Of a stretch of 64,000 nt of DNA, positions 9,940 to 18,311 are shown piece after piece. The stretch is from Rhodoferax sp. (GTDB lineage Bacteria > Pseudomonadota > Gammaproteobacteria > Burkholderiales > Burkholderiaceae_C), in assembly GCF_030697375.1 (NCBI RefSeq), contig NZ_JAUYQD010000009.1, forward strand, positions 1-64,000, in the 5' to 3' direction. The notes beneath the pieces were generated by a model. That model had not been told where the DNA came from. It searched no databases and was given only the letters and a program-made list of their open reading frames with translations. The position numbers were made by a program, and so were the translations under genes. Each line of letters starts with the position of its first letter. Within the stretch, counting starts at the first letter, position 1.

Positions 9940-10841
9940 AGCAAGACCTTTTTTGCCGCCTGCTTGACCGTTGCCGTCAGGCGCTGGGCGGACAGCGGTT
10001 CGCGCTCCCAGTGGTGCCAGTACAGCGCCACGTCCACCGCACTGCCCGGCAGAATTTCGTGCAACTCCAAATGGCCGGGGCGCTCCACCAAAAACAGGTC
10101 TGGCACCATGCCCCAGCCCATGCCGTGCTCCAGGGCGCTCTCGAAGGCATCCACCGCCGGTACGAAGTGGCGCGGGTACTGGGGCGCCACCAGCTTGAAA
10201 TGCTGTTCCAAAAACGCGTCCTGCAAACCGTCCTTGCGGTTGAAGATGACTGCGGGGGTTGCCAGCAGGCGGTGCACCGACACCGCCCCGCTTGGGGTCC
10301 GGCACTGGGCCGCCAGGTCAGGCGCCGCCACGCAGCGGTAGCGCAACACCCCCAGCGGCTCGGCCAGGCAGCCGCGCATGGGCTGCTGCTGCGTGCTGAC
10401 GCAGCCCACCACATCTCCATTCTTGAGCGCCTCATGCGTGTGATCCTGGTCGTCAATGACCACATCCAGCAGCAGGTGGTGCTGCGCCAGCAAACCAGCC
10501 ACCCCGGGCAGGAACCAGCTGGCCAGTGAATCGGCGTTGACGGCCACACTCAGACTCTGCCAGCGGACTTGCACACCGGACGGGCGCCCCTGTTGCAAGC
10601 CCCCCACCATATCTGCTTCCATCAAGCGCAGTTGTTTGACATGGCCCAGCAGGGCCTGGCCTGCGGGTGTCGCCCGCACGGTCTTGCCGCGCACCAGCAA
10701 ACGCTGCCCCAAGGCGGCTTCCAAGGCTTTGATGCGCAAAGATATGGCCGGCAAGGTCAGGTTGAGTGCTTTCGCGGCAGGGCCAAAGCCGCCCTGCTCC
10801 AGCACGGCAGCCAGTGCCTCCAATTGCCTTGCATCCAGCAT
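9936..10841 (-). CDS. argP: LysR-family regulator, ArgP/IciA-like
   Basis: MLDARQLEALAAVLEQGGFGPAAKALNLTLPAISLRIKALEAALGQRLLVRGKTVRATPAGQALL; divergent from an ArgO-like exporter. Confidence 0.8.
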   Translation of the reverse strand: MLDARQLEALAAVLEQGGFGPAAKALNLTLPAISLRIKALEAALGQRLLVRGKTVRATPAGQALLGHVKQLRLMEADMVGGLQQGRPSGVQVRWQSLSVAVNADSLASWFLPGVAGLLAQHHLLLDVVIDDQDHTHEALKNGDVVGCVSTQQQPMRGCLAEPLGVLRYRCVAAPDLAAQCRTPSGAVSVHRLLATPAVIFNRKDGLQDAFLEQHFKLVAPQYPRHFVPAVDAFESALEHGMGWGMVPDLFLVERPGHLELHEILPGSAVDVALYWHHWEREPLSAQRLTATVKQAAKKVLL

Positions 10842-10973
10842 CCCGGCTCCTTTGATTAAAAATTTATTTACCGATAAAAGTTTAATTTAGTTTTGTTTAA
10901 TTAAATGCACCTTCCCGGCACACTGCAGGCATTCACGCAAAAAAAGCCTTCACCAACCGAACCGAAACCACCC

Positions 10974-11627
10974 ATGCTGCTGTCTACCGCATCCTCTCTG
11001 GCCCCGGCGTTTTATGCCGGTTTGCTGCTCAGCCTGTCGCTCATCATGGCGCTGGGCCCGCAAAACGCCCATGTGATGCGCATGGGCCTGTTGGGCCAAC
11101 ATGTGTGGCTGACGGTGGGCCTGTGCATCCTGTCGGACGTGTTGCTGATCGGCCTGGGCGTGCTGGGCCTGGCGCAACTGGGGGGGCTCTCGGCCCCCCT
11201 GAAAAACACCCTGGTCGGCGGCGGCATCCTGTTTTTGCTGTTCTACGGCACCCAGGCATTCCAGCGCTTTCGGGCGGGCGTCCCCGCCAACCCGCTGGAT
11301 GCAGGTGCCAAGGGGTCTACGCCCCTGACCCGCCGCCAAGCCACCGGGGCTGCCTTGGCCTTTGCCTGGCTGAATCCGCACGCCTGGCTGGACACGGCGG
11401 TGTTGATTGGCACCGCCTCCATGGCCTGGGGCCAACCCGCCAATGCGGCCTTTGGCATCGGTGCGGCGACCGGTTCGGTGCTCTGGTTTGTGGGACTGGG
11501 CTTTTGCGTGTTGTGGCTCGGCCAGCGCCTGCAATCCCCGGCGACCTGGCGGGCACTGGACGGGTTGGTGGCCTTGATGATGTGGGGCACTGCGTTGGTG
11601 CTGGGCTGGGGCCTATGGGCAAGTTAA
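10974..11627 (+). CDS. argO: LysE/ArgO-family amino-acid exporter
   Basis: MLLSTASSLAPAFYAGLLLSLSLIMALGPQNAHVMRMGLLGQHVWLTVGLC...LNPHAWLDTAVLIG, LysE family signature GPQN and NPHAWLDT. Confidence 0.85.
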   Translation: MLLSTASSLAPAFYAGLLLSLSLIMALGPQNAHVMRMGLLGQHVWLTVGLCILSDVLLIGLGVLGLAQLGGLSAPLKNTLVGGGILFLLFYGTQAFQRFRAGVPANPLDAGAKGSTPLTRRQATGAALAFAWLNPHAWLDTAVLIGTASMAWGQPANAAFGIGAATGSVLWFVGLGFCVLWLGQRLQSPATWRALDGLVALMMWGTALVLGWGLWAS

Positions 11628-14600
11628 TGCCGCAAAAACGGCTCCAACGCTTCCACCGGGCCGGGCCGCCCAAAATAGTAGCCCTGAAAGTGCAAGCAGC
11701 CCTCCCCCACCAGGAAGTCGCACTGGGTTTGCGTTTCCACCCCTTCGGCGATCACCATCATGTCCAGGCTTTTGCCCAAGGTGACGGTGGCACGCACAAT
11801 CGCCGCGTCTTTGGGATTGGACAGGGCTTCGTACAAGAAGGACTGGTCGATTTTGAGCTGGTCCAGCGGCAGGCGTTTGAGGTAGCTCAGTGAAGAGTAG
11901 CCGGTGCCAAAATCGTCCAGCGAAAAGCCCACACCCTGCGCCTTGAGTGCCAGCATCTTGGCAATGATGTCGTCCACATCGTTGACCAGCAGGCTTTCCG
12001 TCAGTTCCAATTTAAGCCGATGGGGCGGTGCCCCCGTACGTTCAAGCGTGGCCAGCACCTCTGGCACAAACTGCTCTCCCAGAAACTGCAAGGCACTGAC
12101 GTTGACCGAGACCGTGAGATGCGCGGTATGCGGCTGCGCGCTCCAGACCTTCAATTGCCGACACGCGGTCTCCAGCACCCACTGCCCCAAAGGCAGAATC
12201 AGCCGGGTTTCTTCCGCCAGCGGAATAAAGTGGGCGGGCGACACCATGCCGCGCACCGGATGCTGCCAGCGCACCAAGGCTTCGACCCCGGTGAGCCCCC
12301 CCTGCTGGTCCACCTGGGGCTGGTAGAACAACAAAAACTGGTCCGCCTCCAAACCCTGGCGCAAGTCGGCTTCAAGTTCCGCACGCGCGGTCATGGAGGC
12401 CTGCATTTCAGGGTCGAAGAAACGCAAGGTATTGCCGCCGGCATCTTTGGCTTTGTGCAGCGCCAGGTCCGCGCGTTTGAGCAAATCCTCCACCTGGAAT
12501 TCGCTGCCGTGGAACAAGGCCACCCCCACGCTGGCACTGCTGTGGTGCGTCAGCTGGACCAGCGGATGGGGCTGGCTCAATGCCGACACAATTTGTTCCC
12601 CCACCGCTTCCGCCTGGGCGCCCGCGTCGGTGCGCTTGTCTTTCAGGTCCTGCAGCAGGACCACGAACTCGTCGCTGCCCAGGCGCGCCACCGTGTCGCC
12701 CTCGCGCACGCAATAGTTCAGGCGCTCGGCAACTTGGCACAGCATCAAATCGCCCTGGCCGTGTCCCTGCGTGTCATTGAGGTTTTTGAAGTGGTCCAGA
12801 TCGATGAAAAGCAAGGCCCCGTTGCGGTGGTAACGCTTGCTGCTGGCCAGCGCATGCTGCAGCCGGTCCAACAGCAGGCGCCGGTTGGGCAAACCGGTCA
12901 GGGGGTCGTAAAAGGCCAGGTTTTTGATTTGGTCTTCCGCCAGCTTGCGTCCCGTGATGTCGGCAAAGGTGGAGACATAGTGGGTCACCACATCCTTGGC
13001 GTCTTTGACCGCCGAGATGGTCAACCACTCGGGGAACACCTCGCCATTTTTGCGCCGGTTCCAAATTTCCCCCTGCCAGGACCCGCTGGCGGCAATGGAC
13101 GCCCGCATGGCCCCGTAAAAGGCCGCATCGTGGCGCCCCGAGCTCAGCAGGCCCGGGGTTTGGCCCATGGCATCGGCCGCCGAATAACCAGTGATGCTGG
13201 AAAACGCCCGGTTGACCCGCAAAATGACACCAGCGCTGTCGGTGATGAACATGCCTTCGTGCGACTCAAAGGCGGTGGCGGCAATGCGCAACTGCACCTC
13301 TGCCAGCTTGCGCTCGGTGATATCGGAGATGAAACCGTGCCACAGCACCGACCCATCCTCCAGCCGCTGCGGCGCGGATTTGCCAAAAATCCAGCGGTCC
13401 GTGCCATCCGCAAAGCGAATGCGGTACTCCTGCTCCCAAGGGCTCAAGGTCCGGGCGGAATGTTCGAGCGCGGCCATCCGTTCGGCCAAATCATCCGGGT
13501 GCACCAGGGCAAAAATGCGTGCCGCATCGTCAACCGCTTCATCGGGGGCCATCCGGTAGATGGCCCGAAAGCCCGCACTGACAAAAGGAAAACTCCCGCT
13601 GCCATCCGGGCGCAGCAAAAATTGGTACACCGCACCGGGCACCCGGCTGGTCAGATCCTGCAAAAGCGCCAGCGCCTGCTCCTGGGCCCAGGTATGCCGC
13701 TGCCGGGCCACCACATACCAAGACGCCAAGACCGCAATGGCCAAGGCCAAAAAACTGCCAATGGCGGCCTGGCGCACCAGGTTGGAACGGGTTTGTACAT
13801 GGCCGGCAAAGGCATCTTTGCTGTCCGCCCCAATCGCGACCAGCAAGGGATAGGACGGCAGTTTGCGGAAATGCAAAATACGCTCCACATGGTCGATCAC
13901 CCCGGGAGACGTGTACGTGCCGGACTGGTTGCCCTGGGCGAGGCGCGCAATGGCGGGACTGGCGGACAAATCGCCCTTGAACTGCTCCAGGTTGCCCATC
14001 CGGCGCGCCCGCACGGCGCCATCCAGGCCAAACAGAGACGCCACACCGCGCTCACCCAATTGCAGTTCGCCGTAAAAGCGGGTGAAGTAGCCGGGGTCCA
14101 GCGAGGCCACGATCACCCCTGCAAAAGTGCCATCCTTTTTGATCAGCCGCCGTGACAGTGCCACCGACCACTGACCAGACATTGGCTCCAGCAAGGGGCG
14201 GGAAATGAAAAGGCCGTTGTCGTCTTTGGAGGCGTGCACCGTGAAATAGTCACGCCGCGAGAGGTCGACACCTCCGTCAATGGGCAGGGTGCTTTGCTGC
14301 AAAAAGCCCTGTGCGTCAATCACCCCCACCTGAAGCAGCACTTGGCCATCCATCAGACCAGCGGCGCTCATTTCCGCCAGGTTCAGTTGGTCGCCGTGGT
14401 TTACATACTCCAACTGGAGCAGACGCAGCGTCTGGTCCACGCTGGCCAAAGTGCGTTCGGCGTGCTCCTGGCTGACCCGCGCCAAATTGGCAATATCGTT
14501 TTCGACGGACGCCAGCGTGCGCAGACGGTCGGCGTCGATCAACCGGAACACATGAAGCCAGACTGCAAACAACAAGCTGGTCGCAACCATCCAAATCGCG

Positions 14601-14665
14601 AAGTGGTGCAGCAGCCTGCCCCTTGTCGCAGCCACCTGACCCGGGGATTGGCGAAGCAATGGCAT
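11624..14665 (-). CDS. Cache-PAS-PAS-GGDEF(GSDEF)-EAL signalling protein
   Basis: 1013 aa; two TM segments flanking a sensor domain, PAS segments, ARLGSDEFVVLL, GVEALVRWQHP and DDFGTGYSSLSYLKRLPLDQLKID. Confidence 0.92.
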   Translation of the reverse strand: MPLLRQSPGQVAATRGRLLHHFAIWMVATSLLFAVWLHVFRLIDADRLRTLASVENDIANLARVSQEHAERTLASVDQTLRLLQLEYVNHGDQLNLAEMSAAGLMDGQVLLQVGVIDAQGFLQQSTLPIDGGVDLSRRDYFTVHASKDDNGLFISRPLLEPMSGQWSVALSRRLIKKDGTFAGVIVASLDPGYFTRFYGELQLGERGVASLFGLDGAVRARRMGNLEQFKGDLSASPAIARLAQGNQSGTYTSPGVIDHVERILHFRKLPSYPLLVAIGADSKDAFAGHVQTRSNLVRQAAIGSFLALAIAVLASWYVVARQRHTWAQEQALALLQDLTSRVPGAVYQFLLRPDGSGSFPFVSAGFRAIYRMAPDEAVDDAARIFALVHPDDLAERMAALEHSARTLSPWEQEYRIRFADGTDRWIFGKSAPQRLEDGSVLWHGFISDITERKLAEVQLRIAATAFESHEGMFITDSAGVILRVNRAFSSITGYSAADAMGQTPGLLSSGRHDAAFYGAMRASIAASGSWQGEIWNRRKNGEVFPEWLTISAVKDAKDVVTHYVSTFADITGRKLAEDQIKNLAFYDPLTGLPNRRLLLDRLQHALASSKRYHRNGALLFIDLDHFKNLNDTQGHGQGDLMLCQVAERLNYCVREGDTVARLGSDEFVVLLQDLKDKRTDAGAQAEAVGEQIVSALSQPHPLVQLTHHSSASVGVALFHGSEFQVEDLLKRADLALHKAKDAGGNTLRFFDPEMQASMTARAELEADLRQGLEADQFLLFYQPQVDQQGGLTGVEALVRWQHPVRGMVSPAHFIPLAEETRLILPLGQWVLETACRQLKVWSAQPHTAHLTVSVNVSALQFLGEQFVPEVLATLERTGAPPHRLKLELTESLLVNDVDDIIAKMLALKAQGVGFSLDDFGTGYSSLSYLKRLPLDQLKIDQSFLYEALSNPKDAAIVRATVTLGKSLDMMVIAEGVETQTQCDFLVGEGCLHFQGYYFGRPGPVEALEPFLRH

Positions 14666-14699
14666 AGGTCAGGGGGTGGGCGCCACCGGCGCCAGAGAG

Positions 14700-14843
14700 T
14701 TACAAACCAGCGGCTTTGGCATCCTCGTCCATCTTGCGTTTGAAATAAAGACGGAACCACACCGCCATGCCCATCATGAACGCAATGCCTGCCACACTCA
14801 TCAGTCCGTAGTCGGTGGTAAAGAGGTCTGTCAGCGCTTTCAT
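14700..14843 (-). CDS. DUF3149-like small single-TM protein (47 aa), absent from ORF track
   Basis: Reads MKALTDLFTTDYGLMSVAGIAFMMGMAVWFRLYFKRKMDEDAKAAGL*; AAGGA Shine-Dalgarno-like sequence upstream. Confidence 0.8.
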   Translation of the reverse strand: MKALTDLFTTDYGLMSVAGIAFMMGMAVWFRLYFKRKMDEDAKAAGL

Positions 14844-14929
14844 GGTGGCGTTCCTTCAAGAAGAATGATGAACCGGCTGCCGATCAGCAACCGAAGGGGT
14901 CACTATCGCGCTGTGCGGCACACACCGCC

Positions 14930-14943
14930 TTGACCTGCATCAA
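14930..14943. promoter_or_regulatory. FNR/Anr-type box (minus strand TTGATGCAGGTCAA) upstream of DUF3149 gene
   Basis: TTGAC-N4-ATCAA on plus strand, one mismatch to TTGAT-N4-ATCAA; GATAGT -10-like element at class II spacing on minus strand. Confidence 0.6.
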
Positions 14944-14996
14944 GCAAATGACGGAAACCGGCCTCATCGCCAGCCATCGCGGCCTGCCGGGTCGCC

Positions 14997-15512
14997 CTAC
15001 TTCACGGCCACCGCGTCGGTGATGCGGTAGTACAGGCCAAACGGGTCGTCGTTGAGGACCGCAAACTGCCCCTCCACCACCACCGCCTCCAGCGAGTACT
15101 TCACGGGCGTCTTGGTTTTGACCTCGACCATGCTCTCAGGCCCGCCCGGCACGCAAAACGCACAGCTCAGCGGCACCGAGCTCAGCAAAAAGTGCTTTTG
15201 TTTCTCGCCCGGCTCCAGCGGCATCATGAAACCCTGAATGCGCTGGCTCTTGTGGTGCAAGGCCTGCACCGTGGCGGGAAAGATCGGCAGGATGCGGTTT
15301 TTTTCCACCTTGGTCTTGACGGCCGTGAGCACCGACCAGGGCAGCACGTCGGCACGCTCCTGCAAGGGGGCGAAGGGGCTGTTGGGGCTGTGCACGCCGG
15401 CACCGGTCCCCGCAGGAACCGCACCGCCCCCCATGGGCGAACTCAGTTGCGCCCATGCGCCCAGCGGCAGCAGGGCCGCGCTCAGCGACACGGCGAGGGC
15501 AAAACGTTTCAT
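14997..15512 (-). CDS. Exported DUF3299-like protein (ZrgD-like)
   Basis: MKRFALAVSLSAALLPLGAWAQ signal peptide; GFMMPLEPGEKQKHFLLSSVPLSCAFCVPGGPESMVEV is typical of DUF3299. Confidence 0.75.
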   Translation of the reverse strand: MKRFALAVSLSAALLPLGAWAQLSSPMGGGAVPAGTGAGVHSPNSPFAPLQERADVLPWSVLTAVKTKVEKNRILPIFPATVQALHHKSQRIQGFMMPLEPGEKQKHFLLSSVPLSCAFCVPGGPESMVEVKTKTPVKYSLEAVVVEGQFAVLNDDPFGLYYRITDAVAVK

Positions 15513-15538
15513 GGCGAATCTCCTGTAGAGCGTCGATC

Positions 15539-15781
15539 TTAGTGCTCGTGTTTCATCCCGCAAAACTTGCCGATGGCCAGGCCTTTGCAAGCGGTTTGCA
15601 GCGCTTTGTTGCAGACCTCTTCGCCTTTGTCGGCTTCGCGGCATTTTGCGGCGTTTTCATGGGCCGCCGCGATGGCGCGGTGGCGGGCAATATCTTCCTT
15701 GGTTTCCTTGTCGGTTTCAGCTGCTATCGAAATAGTAGCTGCTTGCGCAATGAATACGAGGGCTAGAAGCATTTTTTTCAT
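15539..15781 (-). CDS. Small exported Cys/His-containing protein; signal peptide largely encoded by dispersed repeat copy A
   Basis: MKKMLLALVFIAQAATISIAAETDKETKEDIARHRAIAAAHENAAKCREADKGEEVCNKALQTACKGLAIGKFCGMKHEH*. Confidence 0.7.
   Translation of the reverse strand: MKKMLLALVFIAQAATISIAAETDKETKEDIARHRAIAAAHENAAKCREADKGEEVCNKALQTACKGLAIGKFCGMKHEH
15722..15772 (+). repeat. Dispersed repeat family R1, copy A
   Basis: tgctatcgaaatagtagctgcttgcgcaatgaatacgagggctagaagc. Confidence 0.8.
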
Positions 15782-15785
15782 AAAT

Positions 15786-16988
15786 TTACCGGGTTTGGAG
15801 AAGACTGAGAACACTGACACGAAAAGCCCCCCATGCGGGCAAGAGGGCCGCGCCGACCGACACCCCCAGCGCCAGACAGGGCACGATGAGTAACTCGGGC
15901 GGCCAGACCATGCCGCCTATGAGCAAAGAGTTGTCCAGTTGCAGCAGCCAGGCCAGCGCCGCCGCAAAGGCCTGGCCCAGCAGCAAGCCCGCCAGGGACG
16001 CCAGCAGGCCCAGCCACAGGGCCTCGCACAGCAGCAGGGCCGCCACTTTGGCCGGTGACGCGCCCAGCATGCGCAAGAGCGCCAGATCCGCACTGCGCTC
16101 CCGCACCGCGCTCCACAGGGCAATGAACACACTCAAGCCCGCGGTGAGCAGCAGCACCCCGGCAAAGGCCCGCAGCACGTCGGTGCCCAGGCCCAGCATG
16201 TTGAGCAGGCGGCTGATTTCCAGCGCCGGGGCGGCGGCCTGCATGTCGGTGCCGGTGTTGATGAAGCGCGGGAAACTCAGGGCCGCCATGGGCGTCTTGT
16301 AGCGGACCAGCGCCAGGGTGATTTCACGCTCTTCCTCCATCACCTTCCGGTCGTCCGCGTCCACCGCGGTGAAGTCTTCGTGCACTTTCCACACCGAGGC
16401 GGTGTCGGTGAGAACCAGCCGGTCCAGCACGCTGCCGCTGGGCGCCAGAATGCCCGTCACGGTGTAGCGGCTGTCGCCATGCACATGGCCACCCGCGCCC
16501 AGCCCGTGTGCGCCCACAAAGGTATGGCCCACCACCAGCCCCAGTTGGCGCGCGGCGGTGGCGCCTACCACCACCTGCATGGGCGCGTCCCACAGACTAC
16601 CCTGCGCCAGGGTGGCCTGGTAGTGGCGGATGTAGGCATGCGAGGTGCCGACGATGCGAAAACCGCGCAGGTTGTCGCCCAGGCTGATGGGGATGACGCT
16701 GTCCACCAGCGGGTGCTTCTCCAGTTCGCGCACCGCCTTCAGGGGCACATTGCCCGGTGGCACGTCGATGTGCAAGACCCCCGAGAGGATGAGTTGCATG
16801 GGGCTGCCTTTGGCCCCCACCACCACGTCGATGCCCGCCAGGTCGCGCTCGAAGGCCTTGTTCAACTGGTGCCCTACCAGCAGCAAAAAGGTGATGGACG
16901 CCAGCCCCAGGCTGAGCAGCAGCACATTGAGCGCCGCGCCCAAAGGCCGGGACCAGAGGTAACGCCAAGCAAAAAACAAAGTCTTCAT
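15786..16988 (-). CDS. FtsX-like ABC transporter permease (ZrgC-like)
   Basis: MKTLFFAWRYLWSRPLGAALNVLLLSLGLASITFLLLVGHQL...; MacB/FtsX TM arrangement; adjacent to its ATPase. Confidence 0.85.
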   Translation of the reverse strand: MKTLFFAWRYLWSRPLGAALNVLLLSLGLASITFLLLVGHQLNKAFERDLAGIDVVVGAKGSPMQLILSGVLHIDVPPGNVPLKAVRELEKHPLVDSVIPISLGDNLRGFRIVGTSHAYIRHYQATLAQGSLWDAPMQVVVGATAARQLGLVVGHTFVGAHGLGAGGHVHGDSRYTVTGILAPSGSVLDRLVLTDTASVWKVHEDFTAVDADDRKVMEEEREITLALVRYKTPMAALSFPRFINTGTDMQAAAPALEISRLLNMLGLGTDVLRAFAGVLLLTAGLSVFIALWSAVRERSADLALLRMLGASPAKVAALLLCEALWLGLLASLAGLLLGQAFAAALAWLLQLDNSLLIGGMVWPPELLIVPCLALGVSVGAALLPAWGAFRVSVLSLLQTR

Positions 16989-17042
16989 GCTACTCTTTTC
17001 ATAGCTGCTTACGCACCAAGCGCAAGGGCTGGAAGCCGATTT
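16988..17042 (+). repeat. Dispersed repeat family R1, copy B (ATPase C-terminus / permease start junction)
   Basis: tgctactcttttcatagctgcttacgcaccaagcgcaagggctggaagccgattt. Confidence 0.75.
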
Positions 17043-17667
17043 GACCATCAAATGTGGCGGGAATCAGCGCCGCCACGCGGGCGTCGTGGGTGGCAATCAC
17101 CAGGGTGGCGCCGTGGGTGCGCGCCGTGGCCAGCAGCAGGCCCACCGCATCGGCGGCGGCTTCGTCGTCCAGGCTGGCCGTGGGTTCATCGGCCAGGATC
17201 ACGCGGGGCTGCAGCAGCACGGCGCGGGCCAATGCCACGCGCTGCGCCTGGCCGCCCGAGAGCTGGGCCGGTGTGCGCTGGGCCAGCTCCTGCACGCCCA
17301 GGGCCTGCAAGGCGTCGGCAATGCGCGCGGCGTCCTCGGGCTGGCCGCTGGCCCAAAAGCCCAGGGCCAGGTTCTGCTGCACCGTCAGGGCCGCGCTCAG
17401 GTGCAATTTCTGGGGTAAAAAGCCGATAGACCGCGCCCGCCATGCGTCAGCAGCTATGTTTTTAAGAGCACCCAAGGCTTGGTCGGCCACCACCAGTTCG
17501 CCCGCCGTGGGAGCCACCAAGGCCGCCGCCAGCGCCAGCCAGGTCGATTTGCCACAGCCCGAGGGGCCGCTGAGCAGCAACACCGTGCCTTGGGCCACAT
17601 CCACATCGGGAAAGTCCAAGGTGGGGCCGCCGGGGTAGCTGTAGCGGAGTTGGCGGCTGCGGATCAT
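16999..17667 (-). CDS. ABC transporter ATPase, LolD/ZrgB-like
   Basis: LLLSGPSGCGKSTWLAL (Walker A), LSGGQAQRVALARAVLLQPRVILADEPTASLD (signature/Walker B); start overlaps the Zur-like gene end. Confidence 0.92.
   Translation of the reverse strand: MIRSRQLRYSYPGGPTLDFPDVDVAQGTVLLLSGPSGCGKSTWLALAAALVAPTAGELVVADQALGALKNIAADAWRARSIGFLPQKLHLSAALTVQQNLALGFWASGQPEDAARIADALQALGVQELAQRTPAQLSGGQAQRVALARAVLLQPRVILADEPTASLDDEAAADAVGLLLATARTHGATLVIATHDARVAALIPATFDGQIGFQPLRLVRKQL
17415..17471 (-). repeat. Dispersed repeat family R1, copy C (diverged, inside ABC ATPase)
   Basis: Minus strand tgctcttaaaaacatagctgctgacgcatggcgggcgcggtctatcggctttttac. Confidence 0.5.
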
Positions 17668-18185
17668 GCGGGCGCGCTGGTGCTTGCAGCACAGTCAATA
17701 CACAGGCCACGCACCGCAAAGTCCATGCTCATGTCCTGGTACCCCAGCGCCTTGAGCACTTCCAGCGCCATCGCAGCGGCCTTTTCCAGATCGGCGGCAT
17801 TGGCTTTCAAGGCGCCGGACAAGGGGCTGTCGCGGTGGCAGCTTTGGCATTCAAAGTGGGGAATGGCGTGCACGCTGGTTGGCATGGCCTGGTAGCGGCG
17901 CACCCGCTGGCTGTCCACGCGGCACAGCAGCAGGCCCACTTGCGTGAGCCGGTCTATCAGGCGGTACAGGGTCACGCGGTCCAAAGACACGCTGGACGCG
18001 CTGGCGCCGTCGTCGGACAAGGCCATCTGCAATTGGGCATGGGTGTAGCTGGTGTCCGGGTGGGCCAACAGCCAGCCCAGCACCAGCCGTGCGGCGGCCG
18101 TGCGGCGCAAGCCGTGGGCGGACAGCAAGGCGTCAATCGGGTCGGCCGCGGTCATCGGATGGGAGGGAGGGGTCAGGGATGCCAT
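17664..18185 (-). CDS. zur: Fur-family regulator, Zur-like
   Basis: LLSAHGLRRTAAARLVLGWLLAHPD...VTLYRLIDRLTQVGLLLC...HFECQSCH...CIDCA: Fur-family fold with CxxC metal ligands; divergent from znu genes. Confidence 0.88.
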   Translation of the reverse strand: MASLTPPSHPMTAADPIDALLSAHGLRRTAAARLVLGWLLAHPDTSYTHAQLQMALSDDGASASSVSLDRVTLYRLIDRLTQVGLLLCRVDSQRVRRYQAMPTSVHAIPHFECQSCHRDSPLSGALKANAADLEKAAAMALEVLKALGYQDMSMDFAVRGLCIDCAASTSAPA

Positions 18186-18202
18186 GGGGTTTTCTAAATT
18201 AT

Positions 18203-18217
18203 TGCAACCAAGTTGCA
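18203..18217. promoter_or_regulatory. Putative Zur box 1, TGCAACCAAGTTGCA
   Basis: Perfect palindrome TGCAAC-CAA-GTTGCA in the zur/znu intergenic region. Confidence 0.65.
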
Positions 18218-18229
18218 TAAACACAAAAA

Positions 18230-18244
18230 CGCAATCAAGTTGCG
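18230..18244. promoter_or_regulatory. Putative Zur box 2, CGCAATCAAGTTGCG
   Basis: Same motif, one arm mismatch, 27 bp from box 1. Confidence 0.6.
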
Positions 18245-18255
18245 ATAGACTATAC

Positions 18256-18270
18256 CGCAATCAAGTTGCA
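18256..18270. promoter_or_regulatory. Putative Zur box 3, CGCAATCAAGTTGCA
   Basis: Same motif, 26 bp from box 2. Confidence 0.6.
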
Positions 18271-18311
18271 TTATTACCGCAACTTCACCCTATCCGTCCT
18301 GCTTTACAAAA

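Noticed and set aside
12020-14155. 711-aa plus-strand ORF opposite the GGDEF/EAL gene
   Set aside because: Shadow ORF; no family resemblance.
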